64,000 nucleotides of DNA from Phaeoceros laevis (GCA_049999765.1 JBNGIQ010009361.1:71957-135956); one strand, 5' to 3'; shown: positions 23,245 through 37,171, numbered from the stretch's first letter. The notes: generated by a model not told the origin, from the letters alone. Numbers and translations: made by a program.

Positions 23245-24054
23245 GGATGTGGAATCGTTGTGTCTTCGGATAAAGAATATGCAATGTATGTATTTGGAAT
23301 GCTGATGCCCGGGATGGCATCAATTAGAGATGCACAAGCAGTCCTGGGGAGTGCAGCTAGCTTCAGAGTTACACCATACCAGAAAAATGAACGCAAGGGG
23401 AGGAGATTGTAGACCTCCCAAATAGGAGTGGACGTGAGGTGACCATAAGCACGAAATAAAGCTGCCGCTGCTTCTTCTTCTTCTTCTACATCCCTGGCTC
23501 CCGAGTTGAGCTGCTTTGTCCAAGAAAGAAGATGGGCTGCTTGTCCAAGAAAGAAGAAATAACTTGTTTAGTCTTGCCCATGTTGCTCTGCACGCTGTTC
23601 CTAGCGCCCAGGGCAACATGGACCTGAACAAGTCCCTTCCAAAACCAATATCCCATACCGCTTAGTTCTTTTGAGAAGCCCAGGCGGGTACTACATTTAT
23701 GCGTAAAACTAGAGATCAAGTAGAATTGTAAGTCTACTTCTCCGCTGTCTAGTCGCTTGAGTGTGTCCCCGACGGGGAGCTAGGTTTCTTCTAGGAGCCG
23801 CCAATTTAAACCTAACATGGACTTAGGTAGTCTCAAGGGCAACTGAGACCGAGGCGGCGAGCAGTTGTGGTGCTGTAATAATTTGCATCTGTTTTATTGA
23901 TAGTTCTCTAGATAGATAGATTACGAGTCCATAGACATGTACACCCAAAGTGTGACACGGCACCACCTAACCGCGGTCTAGGGAAGCAGCAGCTCTACTA
24001 CTTGCCTATCGATATAGAGCTGGCCAGAACACTCAGTATTTGTAGACCTTGTCC

Positions 24055-24640
24055 CAAGAGACGCGGTGCTGTTGATTTTGGCACTCTGCTTCCACTCGGT
24101 CTGCGAAGGAATTGTCACGCACTTGCCAAGTAAGAAAAAGCCCTCGAGTAAGAAAAGTTTACTTAAAAGTTAAGACAGGTTATCCTATCCCTGCTCACGC
24201 CGGGGGTCCCTTTGATGTGTGCAGCAAACAAGACACATGCTTGGAAGGCACTCTGAACTGTAAGTCTGCATAAAATCTTCGCCGCCGGGTATAATCCGCA
24301 AAAGCGCAATCCCCATGGCAATGGCGCGGACGTGAGGTGACCATAATTAAGCACGTAACTAAGCTGCTGCTGCTGCTTCTGAAAACCCTGGCTCCCGGGT
24401 TGCGCTGCTTGTCCAACAAGGAGCAGCGTGCAGAGCAACATGGCACTGAACAAGTTCCTTCCAAAACTAATATCCCGTATCGCTTACAGCTTTTGAGAAG
24501 CCCCGGGGGTGTAGAAATCTGCGTAAACCGAGATGATAGGTAAGTAACAGTCACGTCTGGTGTCGGCTCCGTCGGTGAGTTAGGTTTCTGCAAAGAAGCC
24601 GCCCAACTAAACTGAAAGTAGACGAGGTAGTGTACTTAGG
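24055..24640 (+). pseudogene. partial duplicate of ZIP exons 2-3 and 3' flank, with micro-inversion
   Basis: Bases from about 24060 match the end of ZIP exon 2 ([18 protein letters not shown]), the following intron and the start of exon 3 (a TGA replaces the Trp codon in ALWTV). At about 24287-24322 the expected exon sequence is present as its reverse complement, with one mismatch. The sequence then rejoins the ZIP 3' flank (from about 23425 in the parent), skipping most of exon 3. It cannot encode a transporter. Confidence 0.88.
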
Positions 24641-25085
24641 AGGTTGTCTCGAATTTCGAAGGGAGCTCGATTAGCTAATGTATAGGCTGCGAGGGATTGG
24701 ACCTTGTTGTGCGGTACTGAGGTGTTCCCGCAAAATGCAATTGCGCACATACATTTCTCACATTACGAGTCAGCACTGATTGCATTTGCATTCGTCAGCT
24801 GAGGATTAGACCTTCTTGACCAACAACGATGATATATCGTTGTCGTTCAGGGTCCTGGAGATACGTATCGTTGAGAAGGGTTTGCCTGCTCGGACAACAA
24901 ACACTCGGACACTCTACGCTAATCACATTATTTGAACGATTCATCTCACCGGATGCTGGATAAGAAACTGAGACAGGTCCAGAAAGGTAGCCAAGCCAGA
25001 GTGTTATATGTGGCATCTATGGTTTAGGCACATAGTCATTTTGAGCGTGCTTGCTTGGCTTCCAACCTGTGGGTGTCCTTGTTGG

Positions 25086-28000
25086 TCAGTGTTTCTGCTT
25101 CCCAGGCGGTTCATCCTCCTTGAGGATGTCGAAAAACACCTCCGGTTTTCTTCTGGCAGGTAGGCACAGTTTCTGCAAGTGCGGTTCGAAGGTGATCAGG
25201 GACGAGTTCGAACCAATCGTAAGCCAGTAGTTCGGCAATTAGGCTAGATGCTTTGCGAAAGACCTCAATTGCGGAAGCTAGCCGGAGGAGTGTTGCTTCA
25301 CACCAGGGCCGTCCAATGAGCTGAATGCCAATTGGTAGGCCTTGCGCATCATAGCCAACCTGAAAGGCAGACCAACAGGTTCAGGGTCCTCCACCGCGTG
25401 CCTGACCGAAAGTCACAAGGAAGAGTTTGACTTACAGGCACACTGATTGCCGGAAGCCCAATGAAGTTGGCTGCGGGGGTGAAGCGAATGAGATTGCCTA
25501 ACATGTTGCGTATACAAATGTGAGACCATGACGTAACGCTTGAAAGACCACAGCAATGCTTATTTTCCGAAGAGAAAAGGGCGACATACCGGTGACCTCG
25601 AGATTTATCTCTCCACCTTTCACTGCATCGTTCGTAATCATCGGTGCTGTCATGCTACCACCACAGACACCGATTAACACCTTACTTGGTCTGGACTTAA
25701 GAACGGCAGTACCTACATACCAAGCTGAGAAGGTTTTGAAATATTGTACCCTGTAGTGGGTGTGACGAGGATATCCACAGACTTAAATGCCTGCATATGA
25801 TGATACATGATTCTTCTTCTGCAGACATAGACTACTCAGCAACAAGCGAGTGAGAGTTCCTTGATGGACCCTTGTGAATGAGCAAGGATGAACCTGAAGC
25901 GCTGTGCAGCAACGTAATCACAAGCGCTGAATTTTCTGAAGAGTGCCAAGGATCCACGCACTTCATAGCACAGGTCTCTCTTGTACCTGCCATATGACCT
26001 TCCCTCAGATGGATCAGTTCTACCATGCAGAACTGTAGTTAAACACGTACTGTCTTTCACAAAGACAGTTGGCACAGGTATCACATCATTGCTGCTACTG
26101 GAATCAAGCATTGCACGAGGGGAAGTGAGATTCTTGCCCATTCTCATAGTCAGCACTGATTGCATTTGCGATCTCAGAACCCACTGTGACCAGATGACCA
26201 ATCCGCAATCCATCCAGCTCAGGCAGTACCACCTCCTTGATCTGCACAAGTCAGGACTGTGAATACAAATGAACTCCCTATGAAGGACCACTTAGAAAGA
26301 GGCTATCTCCTAGCTTCAGGGTCTACAAACGTGGACGGGTGTCCAAAGGTCAGAAGGCGCTGCAGTACCTCAGTTCCAAATGAGTCACTTAAAAGCTTGA
26401 GGGCGTTCCCACATACTTCTGCCACATCTGGGTTCGTTACATGATTGAACCACTAGCAGCCAAAACTCCCAGTCAGAAGTCGGACTTCAGAAGTTACTCC
26501 TACAAACCAACAATGGTCACTCAATATTTGAAGGAAGGAATCGAGAGACTAGTAGACGTGTCGGTTTGGTGCTTACAGGTGTATATTTCCCTATCTTCAG
26601 AGCTCCAATAAGCGATTTGAAGTGGGTTGAGCTTAAAGCACCGTCTAACAGTGGAACAACAGGTGGTAGCTGCATTGCGAACAGAGTTTTTAGTAAAAGT
26701 TTGCAAGTACTCCAAAACATGCCAGTTGTAGAGCTTTCAACCTACAATTGGTACCACTGTTGTAGTTCTAAATGGGTAATGGGAGCTACCGGACTTGAGG
26801 CAAGCACATCTTGAGGAACAGAACCAAGCATCCCTGCATAGCTGCAATACAGCACATTTTCAAGTAGGATGATTGACTGCACCCATGCCAGGGGGAGAAA
26901 AAGGGTTACAAGCCCCTTACACAAGCATTGCATCTTCCACAGTTGCAGCAGCTGGGCTCACAACCTCTAGCGTCAATACCAGAGGGACCACACTGCAGGT
27001 CCAACACCAGATTCATCAATAGCATCATATCTAGGCTTAACAAGAATGTACTGAATTGCGGACAAGGTAATAGAAGTCTGTAGCCTTACCCAGCAGAATT
27101 GGTCCTACCGAAGGTTGTCTTAAGCCCAACCACACCACAGAGTGAAGCTGGTATGCGAATAGAACCTACAAGGAGTCGTCGAACTGGTCACCATCAGCCA
27201 ACAAGAGCGCCCTTGCCAGCCATGATAACAAGCGGAACATCCACATCTAGGTCTATGAAACACTGACCTCCACCATCTGTTCCCAGTGCTGCAGGGCAAA
27301 GTCCAGCTGACACAACTGCAATAGAGCCGGACGCTGAGCCCCCACTGTAACAGTTCACATCGTAGGGGTTCCTCACCACGCTGTTCAATGCAGCAGACAT
27401 TGTCAGCTGTGTGGAGAGGCAGGGGGAACTCTTCCAGGTGGATATGGCAAACAAGCTGTATGGTGCTGTTGAGGCATCTAATGTTTTACCCGTAGTGAGG
27501 GTTGTTCCCATTGACTCCCACACCAAGCTCATTCATATTTGTCTTTCCAACAAAGATTACCCCGCACTTTCGCAATCTGGCTACACAGATAGCATCCTCT
27601 CTCGTGGATCTGACCTTATGCAGCCAGGTGGTGCCACCTGCAAAATTATTCTCGTCAGTGATAAAATATGGACACTTTAAATTTAAAACAAACAGACAGA
27701 GCCGAGCTGCAAAGCTATCTGCATACGTTTGCAACTTGCAATACTTGCCTGTGCTCGGATAGGGGAGGCAGTCGATGTCATCTTTAACTGCAATCAGTAT
27801 CCCATCTAGTATGGAAAGTGGCCTTCCTGCGGGCCACAATACTACATGTTTGCATAATGTGTACTGGCAAGTAAGCCCGTGGGTGTCTTTCATCCACGCG
27901 TCCAAAGGCTACCTTCAGCAAAACGCTGTGAGGATGCAACGGCTTGCTTCAGGATGTCTTTTTCACTACTGTCAACAAAGAAAGACATCGGAGGGTGTCT

Positions 28001-28835
28001 TTCCTGCGACTTTTTACATGCTTCAATGAAACGACTGGCCACCTGCAAACGCCACCAACCAAATTCCCTCAGCAGCCCAACCCTTGCGGACATCAAATGT
28101 GTTTGGAAAACAACCAGCTACCTGAGAGGGAGTGACCCGTCCAATCCTGTACGCTTCCGCATAGTCTCGAATGGTCCAATATCGAAATTCGTAGCTTGTC
28201 TCATATTCCCGAACTGGAAGGCAGTGTAGAGCTGATGCTAAACGAGAAGCAGGTTCGCTGTCTGGATCCAACGTGATCACGGATTCTTCCTCTTCGTCTG
28301 TGAGTGGAAGCAGTGGACTAAGATATCGATGGACATTCCCAGAATGGACAAGCCGAAGACAACAAGTTCGAATGTTCCTTACTCCTCAATGGGAACTCCG
28401 GAATGAACATGGGCCCTTCAGGAATTCCTGTCCACGATAGCGTCTGTATCACCAGCTCATGTATGCCTCGTCATCCACCTTACACATGCTTGCACCCACT
28501 GTTCAAACCAGGCGAGAAAGCTGAGCATCTTGCCTGTGGAATATTGTTTGCGTACTTGATATTAGAAAGCAAAGCGCCACCAAGCAAGTTGCTTTCCGCG
28601 AGCCAAACAAATGCCTTGAGAGCAAATCCATGGAGCCTGGGAGCTGCAGAGGAGAAAGACGGACGCAATGGGAAAACGTAAAAAAGCAAACGGAAGCGTA
28701 AAGGACTCCCTCCCAAGTCGATTCATAACAACGTTGACAAGCCAGTTGTTCCGCACCCTTCAGTTCACGTGGAACATAATCCAAGTGGCTATCCGCAACC
28801 TGCTCAACTTGAAGCAGACGAACTTTTCCAGGCAT
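25086..28835 (-). CDS. fatty acid amide hydrolase-like amidase (amidase signature family)
   Basis: Minus-strand multi-exon gene. Start ATG at 28835 (MPGKVRLLQVEQ); first exons 28757-28835 and 28509-28643; last exons 25750-25790, 25590-25654, 25436-25497, 25264-25359 and 25086-25172, ending FFDILKEDEPPGKQKH. Seen, in order: PMFIPEFPLRS, FRYWTIRDYAEAYR, catalytic Lys in IAVKDDIDCLP, GGTTWLHK, GKTNMNELGVGVNGNN, cis-Ser motif SGGSASGS, GTDGGG|S with the nucleophile Ser just after a splice junction, GLKTTFGRT, PTTG|MTAP, GLPIGIQLIGRPW. Known: plant FAAH cleaves N-acylethanolamines at endomembranes. One intron (after LPYPSTG) uses a GC donor. One junction (GKYT to WFNHV, about 26450-26565) does not keep frame by one base. 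Otherwise intact; plant FAAH is about 600 aa and this is similar. Confidence 0.88.
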
Positions 28836-30761
28836 CGTTGTTGGATATGTGGAGCTCAGCTCCCTCGTCAATTTGTTTCTCAGGGGAGGTACACAATCTG
28901 CACAATACAATTTATGTCTTTCGCGGCACGAAGGCTTCTAGAAGTCAGATGCGGTTAACCTAGCAACAGTGAAGGATCTGTCGATCCGCACCAGAATCCT
29001 ACACACTGGAGCCGTCAGTGAACACGAGCTGGAGCGCGTCTGGCGTAGGAAGCAAATGGTTTTTTCTGCAGTGGGAGAAATGGCGTCAAGTGCGATTGCT
29101 ACGGAACAGCTCTCTGGTCATCTAGAAGTGGCCGAACTGTGATCCTCAACCTTGCATTATAAGCTGCCAGAGGGGAATTTGTTCGGCCTTGCAATTGCCG
29201 TCGCTTGAACAACACAGTACTCCCAACAGTGACCAAACGTATATCCTCTTCCGCCACAGGATGAAGGTTCCGCGTATTGCATTGGTTATATGCCCTTTCC
29301 TGTTTGCATTTGTGCTTGCTCCGCAGCCATCGCCAAGCGTCGTCCCATGCTGTAACAGCTAGATTGCAGGCGCAGACGCCAGTACTGGTACTGGAAAGCG
29401 GCTTCCCGTGTGAATGCAATCGTGCAGGCACACTGCTTACGTTTACTTTTGCGCGTTTCAGACTGCGCCCGTGTCAATTATTGTTGACGGTTTGGCCAGT
29501 GATGCCTCGACATCAGACCCACCCCGCAAAACTCACCGATTACACTCCAACACATACGGTGTGTGAGGCGCCACGTATGTATTTATGGCCCCATTCAAGC
29601 TAGACTACCATCACTCTGCTCTCTACCGGCGAAAAGCCGCAAAATTGGCCCTTTGTTCACGCCTTTTCACATTCTGAAGCAACTTGTTCCCTGACTCCAG
29701 CCCTCGGGTGGACTGTAGTTGGCCTCGAATGCAAAGCCAGCAACAAGGACTGCCAAGTCCAGATCAAAAGGATGATGCTGACGTTCATCCAGCACGTTGT
29801 CTCATCGTGTGGATCCTCTTCAAATCTAGCTGTTACCTTTCTCAGCGGCTAGGGGGATGGGGGGTGTAAAAGAGAAGTGGAGGAGAGTGCCACAGCATCC
29901 ATTGCCTTACGTGTACGTATACCACCTGACAAATCTCTGGAGCTTGCGGTACCTAGGGGCAAATTTAAACTGGGGGACAGTACCTAAGGTCCCTGTTTGC
30001 AAAGACTGAAAAAGAACATCAATCCTCGTTGAAAGGGTTGGAGCAGCTTTTGCCATCTGCCTCCTCAAATTACCTGCAGCTTTCAAGCTACAGCGAAGTT
30101 CAGCTCGAATATGAGAAACTGCCTCACATCCTAATCCGACAAGATTCAGAGACACTTTTAAATTGTTCCTGGTGGTGGGTTTATTTCGCTTGTTTCTATG
30201 TAAGGGTGAGAGGCTCGTCTTCTTGGTTTCTGTTGGCAATAACTATTTGATATGCTCGGACGTGCAGGATTCCAACCAGGTTATCACTATGTGCATTGGT
30301 GACCTGAGAGGAAGGACGTTCGTTTCATGTTACAAACGAATTCTGGCGTAACTGGAATCAACCATTTCATGTTACGCAACATACTCTCTGTTGGATTGCA
30401 AAACAACGAGGCTTGCTATATGCCTCATCTGCTTGCTTTGTGTCAGCCCATTACTTGGTTGGCCCAACACAGTCCTATTTCATGTGAGATGGGTGTTGAA
30501 TTGAATAAGCCAAAAAGCTTCGCTTCACCCTGATAACAAAATTCGTCGGGTTTGCTAGTTTCGAACTTTAAATCGCTACATGCTGACCCTTCTTTTTTGA
30601 GCGGACAAAAGTAGGTGACAATAGTGCGCCATTCAATTAGATCTCATTATGTTATTATGTCATACATATAACCGATCGTGAAGTCATCCGTTAGGTTCTC
30701 ACTAGGCAAGTAGGTTAGTTAGATAATTTAGAAGCTTCTCCTGTAGCTAGACGGTGACCTA
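28836..30761. other. intergenic between amidase 5' end and H+-ATPase 3' end
   Basis: I see no supported gene or RNA. The part next to 28836 should hold the amidase promoter and 5' UTR; the part next to 30761 holds the ATPase 3' UTR. Confidence 0.4.
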
Positions 30762-33700
30762 TTATACAGTGTACGATTGTTGTATTGTGCCGATGTCCAA
30801 ACCCTTCAATCTGACCACAGATTCCACGTGCCCTTTCAGAGTGGTCATCTCTCGCAGCCTGCCCAATACATGCACGAGTCAGGAGAAGATTATACATTTT
30901 CCAATTCAGCACGTAGGAGGGTAGCTTTAACTGAGCAATCCAGTCACCTTGCAATTTCCGCTCTTCTTTTGGCTTGCTCAGCTATTTCAGTGAGCTCGTG
31001 GTAACTACTTCGCTCGTGGTAAATCTTTGACTCTGTGCTGGGTGGCTGTAACCCATGGAGCGTTCGTTGTGCTTGGGCCCATGCTACTTCACGAGCCTCC
31101 TTCCCGAAGTCCTTTTGCCGTGTGAAGGCAGTCTGCAGATAAACACAATAGCAACTAAGTTGTGTCTCACAAGTTAAAACCGAAATCTTCACACACGAAT
31201 CTTGAGTAGGCTGCGAGAACGTTACCCTTTGCTCAAGCATCAGATCCCATGCCCTGCCACTTAATACATAGCGGACAGTGAACTTAATAAGGTCTAGAGG
31301 CAAGTAGAACACGATGCTGTAGAGCCATATCACACCAGCCCATCCCCAGCCAATGCCCTTCATATTGCAGAAGGACCACTCGGCATACACAGCTATCACA
31401 GTGGCAATCTGCAAAAAGTCAGCAAATGTGGCATGAGCCCAAGTAGGAAAAATTAGAAGGACTGCACCAGAACTCCCAGTTGCATTAACTTACCAGCTGT
31501 GCCACCAAGAATGCAAAAAAGAGTAGTGCACCAGGCCTCTCCAGAAATGACCAGCCATGTGATCGAGTTACGAAGATCAGTGCTTGGCTGACAATGCTCA
31601 CTTGCAAATAGACAGCAGCCACTTCCTCATTATGAGTGTGTCGAATGCTTCGAACGTGGAAAGTATCCTAAACAGCATCCCACCGAGAAGGACAAATCAG
31701 CAAAGGACACAAAAGGACACAAAAGGACGACCTTCCACAACATAAAAAAGAGTGGCTTTAGGCAACTTACACTAAAAAAGTCGGTCCCGTGAATGAGATG
31801 AAAAAATATAACAGTCATGAGAGCCAAGTAAGACCCAGTCACAACTCCAGATGCAAAAATTTCTTTCAGCTTCCAGCTATCAGGTAGAGGGGAAGGTTTA
31901 ACACGGTCTTTTGAAATGGTCATGATAGTACCTGAAACAATCACAATTAAGGTTTTTAGCAATGAAAATGTTGTTCGTTCACATTGGTATGCATACATGT
32001 AGAAGAACAGAGACTTACCATCATTGAGAATAGCGATAATAAGCACCATGAACGGAGGAAAATCGAACTTCCAGATCAAAGCCAGAAGCATGAATCCAAA
32101 CTGTGCACACATTACATTGCTAGATGTTACAATTAGAAGCTCTGCTTGACCACCCCTTTTGAAGACCACCTGAAGCAGTTGTGGAAAGAAGGCACAAAGC
32201 ACAAATCTTACCACAATCCGAATTGTAATCGAGACTGCATAAATCTGCACAAGCGCGATACAAAGTTACGAAGGTCAGACTGCACGGATTTAGGAAGGAC
32301 TTGTATTCCATAACCACCAAGCCCGTAAACAGGTGAAGAGATTACTGTGTAGTTCTTCATGCGCTGAAATATGGCACGGCTGGTGAGTACGGCACTAATG
32401 ATGACACTTAAGCCTGGTTCAGTCAACACAATGTCCGATGCACTCCTTGCAGCATCAGTAGCATCTGCCACTGCAATTCCGATATCTGCCTTTTTCAATG
32501 CTGGCGCGTCATTGACACCATCTCCAGTCATTCCACAAATATGCTTCTTAGCTTGCAACCTCTTTACGATCTCGTACTTGTGTTCTGCGGAGCATGTCAC
32601 GAGAAGCCGGTTAATTAACCACCAACTAAAATAGCATTGTGTAGTTTAGCATTAGCTTTTTATAGCTAACCTGGGAAGACTCCGGCGAACCCGTCGGCTT
32701 TTTCAATAAGCTCATCGATTGGCAGAGCTGCGATAGCTTCATCTTTCGCCTGCCCCAGTAGAGAGGAAGACGGGTACATGTTGATTCCCATACCGAGCCG
32801 CCGGCCCGTCTCCTTCGCAATTGCGAGTTGATCTCCTGTTAGCACAAAGGTCAGTCGCGGAGTCAACAAGTTGCTGTGGCGTTGTCAAATGCGTCAGGTT
32901 TTGGCCGGATTCAGCAGGGTTTAGTCGTACCGGTTATCATCTTCACGTTGACACCTAAGTCCAAGGCGCGTCGGATTGTTTCGGCACTATCATGTCGCGG
33001 AGGATCAAAGAGAGGAAGCAAACCGCAGAACTCCCATGGGCCTCCTGCGCTCTCTTTGGTGCCTTCAGGTACTTCCTGGATTACAAGCAGCGGAAGGATA
33101 AGGGCGGGCCATTCACCTGCAGAAGAAATTGTAAGCTTGCTTCAAACTTGCAAGAACCCAACCTGTCTAGCAACAGCCAGGGACCTTAGCCCACGTTCTG
33201 CAAATTTGTCGATGATGGCATGTACTCTTCTCGCAATCTCAGTCTTGTTGTGCGCCAACTGCAGAATCTGTTGTGGGAATTTTGACATGAATGAGTCAAC
33301 CGCATCCCGAGCCAGTGCTTCCGGCGACAGAGTAGACTCTCCAGCTAAAATATTAGCTAAGTTGAGGTACCTGCTCAGGTGCACCTTTGCTTGAACGGTG
33401 CATCCTCCCATCGGAATCTATGTATGTCAACGCTGTACGCTTGTCTGTTGGGTTGAATGGCAGGAAGTGAACCTCGTGGATGCCTGCCCGAGCCTGTTAC
33501 TCACAGCAGACATTTGAAGGTCAGGCTAGCTTTGCCTGATGGGAACAACAATTGTAAAAAGCATCGGTTGGTTTGCACAAGCAGCACAATGACCTCTCAC
33601 CTCTTTTGGATCAGCCAGCATGCTAACGATGGCTGTGTCGATTGCGTCTTGGTTTTCCAACCTCGATGCTCTTGCAGCTAGCAGAATAACCATGTCCTTA

Positions 33701-35816
33701 TCCACGCCTTTGGTGAATGTCTACAGGAGACGCCGCACAACGTAATTTGTGAAGTTACGCTGTCTTCACAGTCAAGACAGTTCAAGGGAGGAACTACCAT
33801 CACGTATGTACCTCAATCAAGTTCCTATCAACTGTAAGCTTGTTCAGTGTAAGAGTTCCAGTCTTATCGCTGCACAGAACATCCATCCCCGCCATCTCCT
33901 CAATAGCTGTCATTCTCTTGGTTATAGCACCCTGCGATGTCCACAATAATAGAGCCAGTTAGATCGAAGAGCCCACTCTTGGCTGGCTGCATTGAATGGA
34001 AGGAGGCCAACCAAGAGTGAGGGTACATTGTCAAGATTCCGTTGTAGCAAATAAGCCAGACTGATATACCATGACTTACTTGCTGTGATAGCCGATGAGA
34101 ACCGATGGCCATTGTGACAGAAAGAACAGTTGGCATGGCTATTGGGATACCCCCAATCAGCAGCACCAGCAAGTTATCAATACCAATACGGTACTTACGC
34201 CCTTGAATGGGATACATCACTATAATTTCGATGAGCATCCCTAGTGCTATTGTGCAGATACAGAAGTTTCCAATGGCTGTGAGAACCTGCAAATATAAGC
34301 TCGCACAAACTGATATCAGGGACTCCTGAAGTACGTATGGACAATCACAAGGCAAGATAATGTTTTTAAAATGCACTTGGCCTACCTTCTGGAAATGACC
34401 AACTTGATTCGTTGTGTCCACCAAATGTGCAGCTTTGCCAAAAAAGCTGTGCACGCCGGTCGCTATTACAATTGCCTCAATCTCTCCTTGCTTACAAGTG
34501 GAGCCCGAGTAGACTCCATCACCCGGGTTTTTTGTGACCGGCAAAGACTCCCCGGTGAGAGCAGACTGGATATTAGGGACCCGTGGTCAGGACCTCCTAT
34601 AGATAGCCATCTTGGAACATTGTGCCCAAATCATAAGCTTGCCCAAAATAGGACAGCAGAACAGTGGATTCACCTGGTCAATTTTGAGTGGGTCCCCTCC
34701 CAAGAGCCGAGCATCTGCCGGAACAATATCACCCAGTTTGATGCTGATAATGTCCCCAGGTACTAGGATCTGGGCATCTTGTTCACTCCATCGACCATCT
34801 CGGAGGACCTGTTTTCAAGAAGTGAATAGGATTTGAGAGGTGAACCAACAGTGATGCATGCAGGGTAGCAACAGCATTCGGTAAAGCATAGACTTTGGTC
34901 AGCTCCAGTGCTAATCATGACCTTTGTTTTGGGAGCAAGTCTGGCCATCAAGGCAGCAGCAGCATTTCCAGCGTTGTTTTCTTCCACAAAACTAATGGTG
35001 GAGTTGATAACGAGTAACACAATGATCCCGACAAAGTCCTGCCAATCAGGTGGCCGGTTCTGCAAATACACCACGGAGTTCAGCCCCACAGTACCTGGAT
35101 TTTGCAGCTAACTTCCGTGCCGCACAGGCCTCTGTGAACCAGCACAAAGCAAACGAGCGCTGGCAGCCCCTCAGGCAGCTGCTAAACAGACAAACAAAGT
35201 TCCCCGAGAATGCAACCAAGCTCTATCCCTACGAGACCTTGACGATCAGTAAACGGGCAAGCTTACGTCTCCGTTGGCAAGGGCGATGGCCATAATTGCT
35301 GCTGCTTCCATGACCCACGACAACGGATTCCACATGAACCCAAGAAATTTGAGAAACTTACTTTCCTGCACGGAGCGGAGGCACCCATCACTCACACAGC
35401 AGCAGCAGCACTTGGATGAAGGTCAGCAACACAAGTAGTTCAACCAACTCAGGCGCAGGCGCAAAGCTAGGTCCTATCTTACAGAGACTTCCTCCAATTT
35501 GTTGAGACCGAACACTTTGAGCCTTTCTTCTCCTTCCTCCGAGGTAAGGCCATGCGTGGTGCACCTCAAATGCTCGAAGACCTCTTCAACTGGTATACAC
35601 TCCTGCAATTCCCACAGACCGAGCGAGCACACTCAACACCTATTCCACCACGACCGTACCGTACCAGGTTGCGCAAACCTGTGGAGCATTTTGACTGGGG
35701 ACCCCGAGGGAGGCGGCACTCACCAGATCCACCATCTCCTGGTTGATGGCCTGCAGGATCTCCAGCTTGTTGGTCTCGACATACTTCTTGGCTTCCTCTT
35801 CCTGGTGAGGCTCCAT
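30762..35816 (-). CDS. plasma-membrane P-type H+-ATPase (P3A), penultimate-Thr type
   Basis: Minus-strand gene with many short introns. Start ATG at 35816 ([17 protein letters not shown]). Seen in order: [17 protein letters not shown] (M1), [15 protein letters not shown] (M2), VLRDGRW and [18 protein letters not shown] (actuator TGES, about 34540), [13 protein letters not shown] (M4), [13 protein letters not shown] with the phosphorylated Asp (about 33860), [27 protein letters not shown] (about 32515), [28 protein letters not shown], then the C-terminal regulatory region [22 protein letters not shown]. Known: it pumps protons out of the cell and powers secondary transport; phosphorylation of the penultimate Thr recruits 14-3-3 proteins. 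The YTV end shows the 14-3-3-regulated type. I did not verify every exon junction; no stop was noticed in the recognised exons. Confidence 0.93.
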
Positions 35817-37171
35817 GGCTGCTCGTCTTCCTCCTGCGCGCAGGGCAGGGAGCTCCCGACCTACCGTACTCCCCCGCAAACTAAATCTCTCCCAGTCTTG
35901 TACAACAACTTTTAAGCGCCTGGGCTCACAATTCCCCGCTACAGCTACGGTTTAGCCCGCATTCCCCCACACCTACTCCTCTCGGCAGCAGGCATTGGCG
36001 CTCCCAGGCGCGGGCACCATGCAGAGAGATCGGCAGCTACCGCTGTCGCTCCAAAATTTTAGCAGCAAGCACGCAGTTTACAAGTGTGACCTGACAATTC
36101 GGGTTGTAGACCAGACTAGGTAGTGCGGGGCAGGGAGAGTACAACAAGTCTGAGGCCGGGCCGAAGATGACGTACGTGGAATTGGGCAGAATCACAAGAG
36201 TGGAGTTTTCGAAGAGTCTTCATGTGCATGTGAGGAGAAGAAAAGTTTTCCCCAGTCTCCACAGTCATTGAGTATTTACTTGCACATCTGCAGAGGGGGA
36301 GGAATGATGAATGATCAATGCCGCCGCTGCCATGCAAGATTTGGACGTCAACCTACATGGAGGACCGCAAGCCTGGTAAAGGCTGGAGCTGTTCAGAATG
36401 AGTGAGCGAGAGCACCTACTACTGACCTACTTCTGAATGGTGAGAGAGAAGGTGCTTGCAACCTACTTCCGTCCTGGCTGGTCGTGGACGGACGGAAGGA
36501 AGAAGGGGAGGAATGAGGGAGGGAGATTTGCTTTCCCCAACGGATTGAATGCCAGGGACCTGTCGTTTTCTCTTTTTCGAATGCCCAAAAGTGGGTGAGA
36601 GACTGTGTGGCAGGGAAGCAAAGGTTAGTCCTCTCCACTTAGTAAGCAGGTTTTTACTTGGCAAGAGTTTGATTAGGAAATGTTTGATGTGGATGTGAGC
36701 AGAGGAATCTGAGTTATGTCAGGTGACGAGAGACTCTCAGGACTGGCCATGAGTCCGAATCGGTCACATCAGCCTGGCGTAATCCATCTGACCACCCACC
36801 TCGACAATTTGCATGATACAGTTGTGCACAGCCTTATTAGTCAGCAGAATGTGTCGTCAAGCTGGTGATGACAAGCTCGCTAATCTAATTGGCTGCCTCA
36901 ATCCCTGTGCCTGCTTACCGGTAATAAGACTGCTGAAAGCGATTACGTATGCGATGAGAGAAGCCGTACAGGCCTGCCTGCACCTCATGGATGAGGTGGT
37001 ACGGTTGCAGTCCTGAGCGGACACAATGCAGGGCTGGCAATAATCCAGCCAAATTCGCAGTTCCAAGGGCTGGGCGGGCGCCCAGCCCGAAGCTTGCGTG
37101 ATGATATTCTTCAAAAGAGTGTTGTAGCTGCCCTTTCGGGACTCGGTGGAACCTTGTGGGACGCGTGATCG

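Noticed and set aside
28509-28560. Second GC donor in the amidase after NNIPQ
   Set aside because: The phase does not fit the next exon; reading on to cctg|gtttga gives a GT donor that keeps frame.
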